DNA from: Lysinibacillus sp. PLM2
GTDB lineage: Bacteria; Bacillota; Bacilli; Bacillales_A; Planococcaceae
Reading direction: 5' to 3'
Assembly: GCA_023168345.1 (NCBI GenBank)
Contig: AP025689.1
Span: 2,168,001-2,232,000, forward strand
DNA length: 64,000 nt
Shown piece by piece: positions 24,345-33,404 of the stretch. How positions within the stretch are numbered: the stretch's first letter is position 1; each line of letters starts with the position of its first letter. Under the pieces are notes generated by a model. The model searched no databases. It had not been told where the DNA came from and saw only the letters and a program-made list of their open reading frames with translations. The translations under genes and the position numbers were made by a program.

Positions 24345-25571
24345 TTATTTAAAATTGTTGTTAACTTCCCCTACCTGTACTGGAAGATAGGCAGACTGGT
24401 CGAATCGATAGATAAATACTTTTGCGTTAATATTTTCGCCTTTGTCATCAAAAGTTACAGTTGTTAATACCCCTTTAAAATCTTTTATAGCACGTACTGC
24501 TGCAACAACCTCTGCTTTTGATGGAAGTTTCCCATCATTTGTTTTAATGGCATCTTCCAAACCTCGTAAAAGCACACCCATGGAATCGTAACCGTAAATA
24601 GAGAAGTAACCTGGTTCTTTAGCGAATTTCGTTTTATATTCTTCTTCGAATTTTTTTCCTGCTTCTGTCGCATTACTATCTCCAGCAATGGAAGTAAAAT
24701 AAGTGTTTATAACAGCTTCACCAGCAATTTCTACTAATGTCGATGAGTTTAAACCATCTCCACCTATAAATGGTATATCGATGCCATTATCTCGAGCTTG
24801 TTTGACCAATATTCCACCTTCAGAATAAAGTCCTCCAAAATATACTAAATCAGGTTTTACTGATATTATTTTACTAATCACATCGTTGAAATCCTTATCC
24901 CCAACTGTAATTGAGCCTTCTCCAACAATTTCAACCCCTAGTTCTTTCGCAGCTTGAACAAATGCCTCGGTCAATCCTAAACCATATGAAGTTTTATCAT
25001 GAATCACAAAGATTTCCGTTGCACCTAACTCATTCACAGCAAATTGTGCACCAGCTGGTCCTTGGAAGTTCTCATTTGCAACAATTCGGTTCACTGTTTT
25101 GAAACCCCGGTTAGTTATTTCATTAGCCGTGTTTGCAGGAGACACCATCACTATATTATATTTTTCGTAAACCTCTGATGCTGGAATGGCAACAGCAGAG
25201 TTATAGTGACCAATCACTCCAAAAATCGATTTATCAGCACCTATTAAGTTTGCATTGGAAACAGCTGTTTTTGGATCCCCTTGATCATCGTAAGGTACAA
25301 GCTGTAACGTGAAACCTAATTCCTCAAATTTAGCCTGTTCCTCTTCTAATTTCATTTGTGCACCTAACTTAATAGCTTCTCCAATATTGGCTGAACCACC
25401 AGATAACGGTGATTGTGTTGCAATTTTAATAATCGTTTTGGTATCTGCAGCCTCGGTTTTATCACTTGTTTGTGGATTTTTAATTGAAGGTGTCTCTGAT
25501 GAACAAGCAAACATTATAACAACAACTAACAAACTTGTAAAAAGTACACCTATTAATCTTTTGAAATCCAT
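24345..25571 (-). CDS. Branched-chain amino-acid-binding lipoprotein, copy 2
   Basis: 408 residues. Lipoprotein signal with lipobox VIMFAC (Cys near 23) followed by SSETP. The LivJ-type periplasmic binding fold is recognisable from IIKIATQSPLSGGSANIGEAIKLGA and VAIPASEVYEKYNIVMVSPANTANE. It closely resembles the protein at 29868 along its whole length, so the pair arose by duplication. The gene sits after livF but behind a strong terminator, with about 300 bases upstream, so it probably has its own promoter and may broaden substrate range. Confidence 0.87.
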   Translation of the reverse strand: MDFKRLIGVLFTSLLVVVIMFACSSETPSIKNPQTSDKTEAADTKTIIKIATQSPLSGGSANIGEAIKLGAQMKLEEEQAKFEELGFTLQLVPYDDQGDPKTAVSNANLIGADKSIFGVIGHYNSAVAIPASEVYEKYNIVMVSPANTANEITNRGFKTVNRIVANENFQGPAGAQFAVNELGATEIFVIHDKTSYGLGLTEAFVQAAKELGVEIVGEGSITVGDKDFNDVISKIISVKPDLVYFGGLYSEGGILVKQARDNGIDIPFIGGDGLNSSTLVEIAGEAVINTYFTSIAGDSNATEAGKKFEEEYKTKFAKEPGYFSIYGYDSMGVLLRGLEDAIKTNDGKLPSKAEVVAAVRAIKDFKGVLTTVTFDDKGENINAKVFIYRFDQSAYLPVQVGEVNNNFK

Positions 25572-25830
25572 TTTATACTCCCCTTTAAATTACCTTCCTT
25601 ATTGAGCGTTTTTTCTCTTCCTAGTTTGAGGTATTTAATTAGGATCGATTTCTATCATTCTTTTGTGATTCTTATATTTATCACTTCGATAAATCATTTA
25701 GTTCAAATACTTTTATATATGATAAGAGTTAACAATAAATACAGTCCAATAATAATTAATGCACAGTTTAATGTTTAATTTAAATCCCTTTCAAGTTCGA
25801 TAACTATTTATATAAGAATGTAGTCAAAAT
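25572..25830. other. Intergenic region upstream of livJ2
   Basis: About 260 AT-rich bases with no gene. A GTGAT-N10-ATCAC repeat (25665-25684) is the only symmetrical element I noted. It presumably holds the livJ2 promoter, which I could not place with confidence. Confidence 0.4.
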
Positions 25831-25868
25831 AAAAACGACCACTGATTTTAGGATCAAGTAGTCGTTTT
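25831..25868 (-). terminator. Terminator of livHMGF
   Basis: Stem AAAAACGAC-ACTGAT / ATCAAGT-GTCGTTTTT with one bulge and a short loop, located just after the livF stop. Confidence 0.85.
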
Positions 25869-25873
25869 TATTT

Positions 25874-26581
25874 TTATGCTAAATATGCTTCTTTAATTTG
25901 TTCGTTTTCAATTAAATCCGTACCTTTACCAGATAATACAATTTCTCCATTTTGTATAACATATCCTCGATGAGCAATGCTTAATGCTTGGTAGGCATTC
26001 TGTTCAATTAATAGGACTGTAATTCCCATTGAGTTTAATTGAAGAATAATTTCAAATATTTGTTCCACAATAATTGGCGCAAGACCCATAGATGGTTCGT
26101 CTAGCATTAATACTTCAGGATTCATCATTAACGCTCGTCCAATGGCAAGCATCTGCTGCTCCCCGCCACTCATTGTTCCACCCTTTTGGTTTAGTCTTTC
26201 TTTTAATTTAGGAAAATAGTTAAATACCATTTCCATACGTTCATGAACAACATCTTTCCTTTTTACCGAATATGCACCCATAATTAAATTTTCTTTAACT
26301 GTTAGTTGAGAGAAAATTCTACGTCCTTCCGGTACATGGGATAAACCTAAAAGTGTTGTTTCGTGAGGTGGTTTATTTGTAATATCTTTTTCTTTATAAA
26401 TTATCGATCCCTTTTTTACTTTTGCAAGACCACTGATTGATTTTAAGGTTGTTGATTTGCCTGCACCATTGCTTCCTATTAAAGTAACAATTTCACCCTG
26501 CTCTACATCAAGACTAATTCCTCTAAGAGCTTGAATTGCACCATAATATGTCTCTATATTTTTTAATTCAAGTATTGGCAT
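25874..26581 (-). CDS. livF: LivF-type ATPase of branched-chain amino-acid importer
   Basis: 235 residues. Walker A GSNGAGKST (near 36), signature MSGGEQQMLAIGRAL, Walker B VLMLDEPSMGLAPI and switch histidine region are intact. The S-x-G-L-A-P motif marks LivF. AAGGAG nine bases upstream selects the ATG at 26581 rather than the upstream TTG. It directly follows livG. Confidence 0.92.
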   Translation of the reverse strand: MPILELKNIETYYGAIQALRGISLDVEQGEIVTLIGSNGAGKSTTLKSISGLAKVKKGSIIYKEKDITNKPPHETTLLGLSHVPEGRRIFSQLTVKENLIMGAYSVKRKDVVHERMEMVFNYFPKLKERLNQKGGTMSGGEQQMLAIGRALMMNPEVLMLDEPSMGLAPIIVEQIFEIILQLNSMGITVLLIEQNAYQALSIAHRGYVIQNGEIVLSGKGTDLIENEQIKEAYLA

Positions 26582-26587
26582 CTTCAA

Positions 26588-27373
26588 TCACTCCTTTTGT
26601 CCAATTTGTACAGCAGCAGAACCTAAATACGCTTCAATTACTTTAGGATTTGAACGGATTTCTTCTGCGTTTCCATCTGCAATTTTTTCACCGTGATCGA
26701 GTACATAAATTTGCTCAGAAATTTCCATGACAAGTTTCATATCATGTTCGATTAATAGAACGGAAACTTTAAATTCTTCGCCCATCTTTTTTATAATACT
26801 AGTTAATTCTGCTGTTTCCTTAGGGTTCATTCCAGCGGCCGGCTCATCTAATAAGATTAATTTGGGCTTTGTAGCTAATGCACGGGCAATTTCTAATTTT
26901 CGTTGTGCCCCATAGCTCAAGTTTTTCGCTTTTTCATTTAATAATTTTGCTAAGTCGAAATATTCAAGAAGACGAAAAGCTTCTTGTTCAGCTTCTAATT
27001 CTTCATGTTTTGTACTAGGTAAATTAAAAAGAATCCCTAGCAGTCCAGTGTTTAAATGATTATGCATTCCAACTAACACATTTTCTATGACAGACATTTC
27101 ACCAAAGAGACGAATATTTTGGAATGTTCTTGATATCCCTTTTTTTGCAACAACATCGGGTTTTAAACCGACAATCGATTTACCCTCTAATAAAATATCA
27201 CCAGAAGTTGGTTTATAAACGCCTGTTACCATGTTAAAAAATGTTGTTTTCCCTGCACCATTTGGTCCAATCACCGCGGTAATTGAACCTTCATTTACCG
27301 TCATCGAAATATCTTTATTGGCAACGAGTCCACCAAACTCCTTTGTTAAATTCGTTACTTCTAATATTGGCAT
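26588..27373 (-). CDS. livG: LivG-type ATPase of branched-chain amino-acid importer
   Basis: 261 residues with Walker A GPNGAGKTT, the LivG-specific segment KKGISRTFQNIRLFGEMSVIENVLVG, signature LSYGAQRKLEIARALA and Walker B LILLDEPAAGMNP. The ATG at 27373 (MPILEVTNL) has GGAGGGA seven bases upstream. It partners LivF on the LivHM channel. Confidence 0.92.
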   Translation of the reverse strand: MPILEVTNLTKEFGGLVANKDISMTVNEGSITAVIGPNGAGKTTFFNMVTGVYKPTSGDILLEGKSIVGLKPDVVAKKGISRTFQNIRLFGEMSVIENVLVGMHNHLNTGLLGILFNLPSTKHEELEAEQEAFRLLEYFDLAKLLNEKAKNLSYGAQRKLEIARALATKPKLILLDEPAAGMNPKETAELTSIIKKMGEEFKVSVLLIEHDMKLVMEISEQIYVLDHGEKIADGNAEEIRSNPKVIEAYLGSAAVQIGQKE

Positions 27374-27385
27374 AACCATTCCCTC

Positions 27386-28678
27386 CTAAATTTGCACCTT
27401 TTCTTTTTCTACTGCAGCTGATTCTTTTTTATTCAATATCAGTGCATTATCCTTTTTCAATTTCTGTTCATCAAATTTCTTATTTTTAGCAGGAATTAAT
27501 CCAATAGGTCTGTATAATGCAAATAGTACAAGAAGTAAACCGAACAATAATTTTTGCATTTTTGCAGGTGAAAGTGCATCAGGAATAGATATGACTCCAC
27601 TTAAGCTAAGTTGATTTACCCAGTTAGTTAACTCAGTAAGTACCTGTAAGTTTAGTATTGTAACTAGTGCGGCACCTAAAATTACACCAGGTACACTACC
27701 CATACCACCAAGGACAACCATCACCAGTATTGTAAATGATTCCATCAATGTGAAACTTGTTGGATCGATAAATGCTTGTTTAGCAGCAAATACTACCCCC
27801 ATCATCCCTGAGAAGGAGGCACCTAATGCAAAGGCCATTAATTTCGTCTTAACTAAAGGAATACCCATCGCCTGAGCTGCGATTTCATTTTCACGTACCG
27901 CCTTCCACGAACGTCCAAGCTTTGAATGTTCAAAACGAATTACAGCAAAAATTGTAAATGCTAAAATAATCAACGTTACAAAGTAGTATTGATTTGGAAA
28001 AACTAAGTCCATTCCAAATAGTCTTGGAGGTGTTACGGAGGAGATGCCCATTGCTCCATTTGTTAAATTGATTGGTCTATCCGCATTATTAAAGACAATT
28101 CGTATAATTTCACCGAATCCGAGTGTAACAATTGCTAAATAATCTCCTTTTACACGCAATACAGGCACACCAATCAGTACCCCAGCAATAGCCGCAAGAA
28201 TCCCACCGATAATTAAGAATATCCAGAAAGATTCCCCAGCAAGTGGATATTCACCAAATGGCATAAAATTTGAAGCCTGTGGCGTTGCAAATATAGCATA
28301 CGAATAAGCACCAACGGCAAAGAAGGCTACGAAGCCTAAATCTAGTAATCCTGCCATACCAACTACGATGTTAAGCCCTAATGCCATAGAAACATAAATT
28401 CCTACCATTGTAGCAACTTCCATGTAATTTTGAAATGCTGGACCACCGCTTGATGCAAATGGAATTAAAAAGAATAATATCCCTCCACCAACCATCCACT
28501 TCGTTACATTTTTTAGTTTCATATAATAAAGGACTAATAAAGATGCCAATAATAATAGAAAGGCTATTACCGATTTTTGGGACAAATATAATGCAGCTGA
28601 TGTAATAACAACAAATAATGTAAATAAAATAACTTGTGACCATTTATGTTGTAAAAACATATTTAATTTTTCTTTCAT
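27386..28678 (-). CDS. livM: LivM-type permease of branched-chain amino-acid importer
   Basis: About 430 residues with roughly ten membrane segments, LGLNIVVGMAGLLDLGFVAFFAVGAY and GRSWKAVRENEIAAQAMGIPLVKTKLMAFALGA split across the permease core (the latter is the coupling loop). A charged cytoplasmic tail of about 35 residues ends the protein. The ATG at 28678 is favoured by AGGTG upstream; a GTG at 28687 is possible. It nearly overlaps livH. Confidence 0.9.
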   Translation of the reverse strand: MKEKLNMFLQHKWSQVILFTLFVVITSAALYLSQKSVIAFLLLLASLLVLYYMKLKNVTKWMVGGGILFFLIPFASSGGPAFQNYMEVATMVGIYVSMALGLNIVVGMAGLLDLGFVAFFAVGAYSYAIFATPQASNFMPFGEYPLAGESFWIFLIIGGILAAIAGVLIGVPVLRVKGDYLAIVTLGFGEIIRIVFNNADRPINLTNGAMGISSVTPPRLFGMDLVFPNQYYFVTLIILAFTIFAVIRFEHSKLGRSWKAVRENEIAAQAMGIPLVKTKLMAFALGASFSGMMGVVFAAKQAFIDPTSFTLMESFTILVMVVLGGMGSVPGVILGAALVTILNLQVLTELTNWVNQLSLSGVISIPDALSPAKMQKLLFGLLLVLFALYRPIGLIPAKNKKFDEQKLKKDNALILNKKESAAVEKEKVQI

Positions 28679-28687
28679 TTCAGTCAC

Positions 28688-29674
28688 CTACACTTTCTCC
28701 GCAGTCGGTTTGCCTAATAATCCTTCAGGTTTAAAGATTAATACAATGATTAAAATAGCAAACGCGAATACGTCTTTATATTCTGCACCAAGTATTCCAC
28801 CTGTTAAAGTTGTTAAGTTTGCAGCTGCAAACATCTCCATTAAGCCCAATAACAACCCGCCAATCATTGCTCCACGGATATTACCGATACCTCCTAATAC
28901 CGCTGCAATAAAGGCTTTCAATCCTAGGATAAAGCCAATATAAGGGTCTATTGTTCCATATTGCATCGCAAAAAGGACTCCTGTTGCACCACCTAACGCA
29001 GAACCAACAAAAAATGTAGTAGAAATTACTTTATTCACATTAATTGACATTAGCGATGCGGTTTCACGATCTAAAGATACTGCTCTGATTGCAGTTCCCC
29101 ATTTAGTACGATTAACAAAGAAATCTAATGCAACCATCATTAAAATTGCTGTAACAATCATAATGATAAATGAAATTTTGAAGCTAGCATCGTTAAACAA
29201 ACTACTTATAGATGAGAATCCAATTGTCACTTGACCTGTAAATAATGAAGGGCCCGTTAAAATATAAGATCCGTTCATCATTTCAGCGATAAAACGAACA
29301 ACATCCTGTAATATAAAGGAAATACCAATCGCAGTAATTAACGGAATAAGTCTAGGCGTATTTCGTAGAGGTCTATAAGCTACCCTTTCAATTCCAACCC
29401 CTAATAGACCTACTAAACCTGCTGAAATTAAAAGTACAATGATGAATACGATTAATTGTGGGATTGCACCTGTCCAACTCATACCCATAATTAAAATAAA
29501 TAGTGCAGTTCCGATATACGCACCCGTCATGAAGATTTCTCCGTGCGCAAAGTTGATTAACTGTAAAATACCATAAACCATCGTGTAACCAAGAGCTACG
29601 ACGGCATAAACAGCACCAAGAGCAAGTCCATCTATTAAAACCTGAGGCAAACTAATTAACATATCTTGAAGCAT
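28688..29674 (-). CDS. livH: LivH-type permease of branched-chain amino-acid importer
   Basis: About 328 residues, eight or so membrane helices, with GLALGAVYAVVALGYTMVYGILQLINFAHGEIFM (the LivH hallmark region near residue 13) and the coupling loop TAIRAVSLDRETASLMSINV. The ATG at 29674 has GGAGGG at ideal distance. The gene follows livJ1 across a terminator-like hairpin. Confidence 0.92.
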   Translation of the reverse strand: MLQDMLISLPQVLIDGLALGAVYAVVALGYTMVYGILQLINFAHGEIFMTGAYIGTALFILIMGMSWTGAIPQLIVFIIVLLISAGLVGLLGVGIERVAYRPLRNTPRLIPLITAIGISFILQDVVRFIAEMMNGSYILTGPSLFTGQVTIGFSSISSLFNDASFKISFIIMIVTAILMMVALDFFVNRTKWGTAIRAVSLDRETASLMSINVNKVISTTFFVGSALGGATGVLFAMQYGTIDPYIGFILGLKAFIAAVLGGIGNIRGAMIGGLLLGLMEMFAAANLTTLTGGILGAEYKDVFAFAILIIVLIFKPEGLLGKPTAEKV

Positions 29675-29810
29675 ACTTAACCCTCCTAAACTCAACTTTC
29701 TTTAGTAGCATTAATATCTCTGTTTAATTCGTTAAATAAAAATTTTAATAATTTAATTATCGAGAGAACATTATAGTCAATTGCACATCACTATTAATTT
29801 ATGTATAGAA

Positions 29811-29848
29811 AAAGTGTTGAGAAAAATAGGAACGATCTCAACACCTTT
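29811..29848 (-). terminator. Terminator-like hairpin after livJ1
   Basis: Stem GTGTTGAGA / TCTCAACAC with a 13-base loop, followed on the minus strand by TTTTT. It should reduce livHMGF expression relative to the binding protein. Confidence 0.8.
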
Positions 29849-29867
29849 TATACATTGTAATTTACTA

Positions 29868-31097
29868 TTATTGACTAACTTCCCCAACTTGAACTGGAGG
29901 ATAAGCAGCTTCAGCGAATTCGTAGATGAATACTTCTGCGTTTACATTATCGCCTTTTTCATCAAATGTTACTGTAGTTAACGCACCTTCAAAGTTTTGA
30001 ATCGCTCTTACAGCAGCTGCTACTTCAGCTTTAGACGGAAGTTGCCCATCGTTTTCCTTAATGGCATTTTCTAAACCTTGTAAAATTACACCCATTGAAT
30101 CATAGCCATAAACTGAATATGATTCTGGCTCTTTATTGAAAGCTGCACGATATGCTTCAACGAATGCCTTACCAGATTCTGACGTTTCAGAGCTACCTGC
30201 TACAGAAGTAATATAAGTACCAATGACTGAGTCCCCTGCAATGTCAACTAACCCTGAAGAGTCTAGTCCATCCCCACCCATGAATGGAATATTTAATCCT
30301 TTATCACGAGCTTGTTTAATTAAAATACCTGCTTCAGAATACAAACCACCAAAGTATACTAAGTCTGGTTGAACAGTAGAAATTTGATTGATTACACCAT
30401 TAAAGTCTTTTTCACCAACTGTTACGGAACCTTCTCCTACGATTTCAGCACCTAGCTCAGCAGCAGCGTCTCTGAATGCATCCGCTAACCCTACACCGTA
30501 AGCAGTTTTATCGTTGATAACGAAAATGCTTTTAACACCTAATTCATTTACAGCAAACTCTGCTCCAGCAGGACCTTGGAAGTCATCACGAGCAACAATG
30601 CGGTTTACTGTACTTAATCCACGATCAGTTACGTCGGTAGCTGTTGCGGCTGGGGAAACACTTACGATACTGTATTTCTCATAAACTTCTGTTGATGGGA
30701 TATTTACTCCTGAGTTTAAATGTCCAATTACCCCATAAATTGCATCATCTGTACCTATAATGTTCGCGTTAGATACACCTTTTTTAGGGTCTCCTTGATC
30801 ATCATAAGGTTCAAGCTGAAGTGTATAGCCCATTTCTTCAAACTTTTCCTTTTCTTCTTCTAATTTTAATTGAGCACCTAATTTAATTGCTTCACCTAAA
30901 ATTGCAGATCCACCAGATAATGGTGATTGGCTAGCAATTTTAATAATCGTATTTTCTCCGCTCGTTTCCGTCTCTGTTTCAGTACCTGTTGATTCTGGTT
31001 CAGTTGTAGAAGATGATCCACCAGAAGAACAAGCAGCCAATATCCCAACCGTTAAAGCGCCAGATAGAAGTAATCCTACTGATTTTTTAAGCTTCAT
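29868..31097 (-). CDS. livJ: Branched-chain amino-acid-binding lipoprotein, copy 1
   Basis: 409 residues. Lipobox VGILAAC (Cys near 23), then a Ser/Thr/Glu-rich linker and the LivJ-type binding domain IIKIASQSPLSGGSAILGEAIKLGA. It is the first gene of the liv operon, with GGGGGTTAACT before the ATG. A TnrA-type box about 100 bases upstream of the start, correctly spaced from a -10, suggests induction in nitrogen limitation. Confidence 0.9.
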   Translation of the reverse strand: MKLKKSVGLLLSGALTVGILAACSSGGSSSTTEPESTGTETETETSGENTIIKIASQSPLSGGSAILGEAIKLGAQLKLEEEKEKFEEMGYTLQLEPYDDQGDPKKGVSNANIIGTDDAIYGVIGHLNSGVNIPSTEVYEKYSIVSVSPAATATDVTDRGLSTVNRIVARDDFQGPAGAEFAVNELGVKSIFVINDKTAYGVGLADAFRDAAAELGAEIVGEGSVTVGEKDFNGVINQISTVQPDLVYFGGLYSEAGILIKQARDKGLNIPFMGGDGLDSSGLVDIAGDSVIGTYITSVAGSSETSESGKAFVEAYRAAFNKEPESYSVYGYDSMGVILQGLENAIKENDGQLPSKAEVAAAVRAIQNFEGALTTVTFDEKGDNVNAEVFIYEFAEAAYPPVQVGEVSQ

Positions 31098-31154
31098 AGT
31101 TAACCCCCTAATTCTGTTTTTCTTTTTTAACTAGTTTGAAACTAGTTCTTTTTA

Positions 31155-31206
31155 AGTATAATTTCGCAAATAATAAATATCATTAAAGATGTCAGATTTT
31201 ATCACA
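31155..31206 (-). promoter_or_regulatory. TnrA-type box and liv operon promoter
   Basis: TGTCAGATTTTATCACA (31190-31206) fits TGTNAN7TNACA exactly. On the minus strand TATACT (31160-31155) gives a predicted start near 31148, so the box centre falls at about -50. That is the known position of TnrA sites at promoters TnrA activates in B. subtilis. The -35 (ATGATA) is weak, as expected for an activated promoter. An extended -10 TGTGTATAAT for the divergent tnrA lies at 31224-31233. Confidence 0.65.
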
Positions 31207-31292
31207 TAGTTTTTTGTGATTCATGTGTATAATGTTAGAAAAACTCCCTAATATGTTTTTTTTATTTAAAAAAATATAAATCCTCTCTACAA

Positions 31293-31315
31293 TTACGTTA
31301 ACTTTACTAACGTAA
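31293..31315 (+). promoter_or_regulatory. Perfect palindrome upstream of tnrA
   Basis: TTACGTTA (31293-31300) and TAACGTAA (31308-31315) form a perfect inverted repeat with a seven-base spacer in the tnrA leader region. It looks like a dimeric regulator site, but I do not recognise its protein. Confidence 0.4.
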
Positions 31316-31410
31316 ATGTAAAATTAATGTTGTTATTACATAGAAATAAATGTAAAATATGTTTAGACTTTAATTTTCCGAATATTCTTTAAAAAAGGAG
31401 CGTGAATGGA

Positions 31411-31731
31411 ATGTCATATAATGACGCCTCATATAAAGATAAAAAAGTAATATCTATTGGTACAGTTAGTGAATTAACGGGATTAACCGAACGTCAAATT
31501 AGGTACTATGAATCACGACAGCTTATTTTTCCTGAACGCACGAAGACTGGTTTGAGGAAATACTCCTTTCAAGATGTTGAAACATTAATCGAAATTGCTA
31601 ATCATCTTGAGGAAGGCGTTTGGACGAGCGAAATTCGGAAAGAACTTAAAAAACGTGAGCAACAACTTAATAACAGTAATATACGAACAAATCTAATTAA
31701 AGGCCAAATTAATGCACACTTTAAAATTTAA
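31411..31731 (+). CDS. tnrA: TnrA, nitrogen-limitation regulator (MerR family)
   Basis: 106 residues. [18 protein letters not shown] followed by [20 protein letters not shown] is almost the TnrA/GlnR winged-helix sequence. The C-terminus GQINAHF matches the TnrA tail through which feedback-inhibited glutamine synthetase captures the protein; GlnR lacks this ending. It ends a few residues earlier than B. subtilis TnrA. The ATG at 31411 has AAAGGAG ten bases upstream. TnrA activates nitrogen-scavenging genes and represses others at TGTNAN7TNACA sites, several of which lie in this window. Confidence 0.87.
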   Translation: MSYNDASYKDKKVISIGTVSELTGLTERQIRYYESRQLIFPERTKTGLRKYSFQDVETLIEIANHLEEGVWTSEIRKELKKREQQLNNSNIRTNLIKGQINAHFKI

Positions 31732-31768
31732 ATTCCACTCTCTAATTCCGAGAAATTAAGACAATTTA

Positions 31769-31811
31769 AAATGCTCGTTATTGTTATACAATCTAACAAT
31801 AACGAGCATTT
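31769..31811. terminator. Bidirectional terminator, tnrA / ylmA-like gene
   Basis: Perfect 18-base stem AAATGCTCGTTATTGTTA with its complement at 31794-31811 and a seven-base loop, between convergent genes. Confidence 0.9.
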
Positions 31812-31823
31812 CTCTTTTTTCTA

Positions 31824-32594
31824 TTACTTCAAAGCAATCCACGTTTTTTCATTTTCCAATTGAACCGATACTTCACGATCGAAAAATTCGGACAAGGTAA
31901 CTTCATTGAAAACCTGTCTTGTTAACCCTTTTGTATATACTTCTCCCTTTTTTAACAATAGACTATGTGTAAAACACGGCAAAACCTCTTCTACGTGATG
32001 AGAAACATATATTAAGGTTGGACCATCTTCTTGATTCGCTACTTTTTCGATAAATTGAAGCAATTCTTCTCTCGCTATAATATCCAAACCATTACAAGGC
32101 TCATCTAAAATTAAAATTTTAGGTTGCGACATTAACGCTCTCGCAATCAGTACCCTTTGTTTTTCCCCTTGAGATAAAACGCCATATTCCTCATCTTCTA
32201 AATGAAGACAATTTAACAATTCCATAAGACTTCTTGCTAAATCCACATCTCCTTGTTCAACAGCCTCATATAAACCAATTGACGCAAATTTTCCGCTTAA
32301 TACGATACTTAATACACTATGATTTATATGGAATTCGTGTTTTATAGAAGAACTCACAATACCTATCTCTTTTCGTAAGTCAGGAATACTTGTTTTCCCA
32401 AACTCGTTTCCTAAAACCGTTACCTTCCCTTTTGTCGGATATACGTAGCCATTGATTATATTAAGTAATGTCGTTTTACCCGATCCGTTTAAACCAAATA
32501 AACACCAATGTTCTCCCTTTTCAATTGACCAGTTAATCTCTTTTAATAAATACTTCTTATTTCGAATGACAGACACCATTTCCATTTCTACCAT
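31824..32594 (-). CDS. ylmA: YlmA-like ABC transporter ATPase
   Basis: 256 residues. Walker A GLNGSGKTT, signature LSQGEKQRVLIARAL, Walker B ILILDEPCNGLD and switch SHHVEEV are present. The sequence resembles B. subtilis YlmA, an orphan ATPase related to molybdate and iron importers. No permease or binding protein is next to it, so its transport partner, if any, is elsewhere. GGGGGAG precedes the ATG. Confidence 0.8.
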   Translation of the reverse strand: MVEMEMVSVIRNKKYLLKEINWSIEKGEHWCLFGLNGSGKTTLLNIINGYVYPTKGKVTVLGNEFGKTSIPDLRKEIGIVSSSIKHEFHINHSVLSIVLSGKFASIGLYEAVEQGDVDLARSLMELLNCLHLEDEEYGVLSQGEKQRVLIARALMSQPKILILDEPCNGLDIIAREELLQFIEKVANQEDGPTLIYVSHHVEEVLPCFTHSLLLKKGEVYTKGLTRQVFNEVTLSEFFDREVSVQLENEKTWIALK

Positions 32595-32715
32595 TTTAAT
32601 CTCCCCCTACTACAACATAAATTCTGTTAGTGATATTATAAATGAAAACATAGAGTATAAGAGAGGGAAAATTCGAAATAGATAAACAATTTCAATTTTT
32701 TATCGAAAACGTGAA

Positions 32716-32743
32716 AAAACCTTCCACATAAACTGTAGAAGGT
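32716..32743 (-). terminator. Terminator of signal peptidase gene
   Basis: Minus-strand stem ACCTTCTACA / TGTGGAAGGT followed by TTTTTTC, just after the stop codon at 32756. Confidence 0.75.
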
Positions 32744-32755
32744 ACGTACTCATGT

Positions 32756-33310
32756 TTACCAAAATAATTTTATACTTTGAAAGGGAAATATTCGTAATTT
32801 TGATTCACCCAATATAGAATCAATCGGTATAAGTCCATAATGGCGACTATCAGCACTTTTCAAACGGTTATCCCCTAATACAAAAATAAATCCTTCAGGT
32901 ACTTTGTTTTCCCCAGTCAATTCTTCTAGCGTAAAGTTTTCCGTAATTCTTTGTTGCATTGGCGTTTCTGTTTTTCGATTTACATATGGTTCGTCGTACT
33001 CTACACCGTTAACAATTAAAACATCTTCTTTCATTTCTACGGTATCGCCAGGTAATCCAATTACACGCTTAATGTAATATTCATCCTCATACGGTGCTTT
33101 AAACACTACATGATCAAAACGATCAATATTGCTAATTTTACTTACAATAATTACATCTTTATTTTCGTAGGTTGGAACCATTGATGCACCTTTTACGACT
33201 ACGGGTGAGAAAACATATTCTCGACAAACTAAAGCAATAACAATTCCAAATACGATGGCAATGACCCAAGAAAATAATTCTTTCTTAGTTGATTTTTCTT
33301 TTTCTCCCAT
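32756..33310 (-). CDS. sipT: Type I signal peptidase
   Basis: 184 residues with one N-terminal membrane anchor (SWVIAIVFGIVIALVC). The catalytic serine lies in VVKGASMVPTYE and the lysine in YIKRVIGLPGD; the conserved box GDNRLKSADSRHYG is intact. It cleaves signal peptides of secreted precursors on the outer face of the membrane. AAGGAG precedes the ATG at 33310. The SipS/SipT/SipV subtype cannot be settled, so the symbol is provisional. Confidence 0.88.
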   Translation of the reverse strand: MGEKEKSTKKELFSWVIAIVFGIVIALVCREYVFSPVVVKGASMVPTYENKDVIIVSKISNIDRFDHVVFKAPYEDEYYIKRVIGLPGDTVEMKEDVLIVNGVEYDEPYVNRKTETPMQQRITENFTLEELTGENKVPEGFIFVLGDNRLKSADSRHYGLIPIDSILGESKLRIFPFQSIKLFW

Positions 33311-33404
33311 TAAATTTTCTCCTTGTTTTAACCTCGTAAATCCCATTATATATTATAATCAATGATATTTAGATAAAATAATAGCCACTTTACATTTATT
33401 ATTG

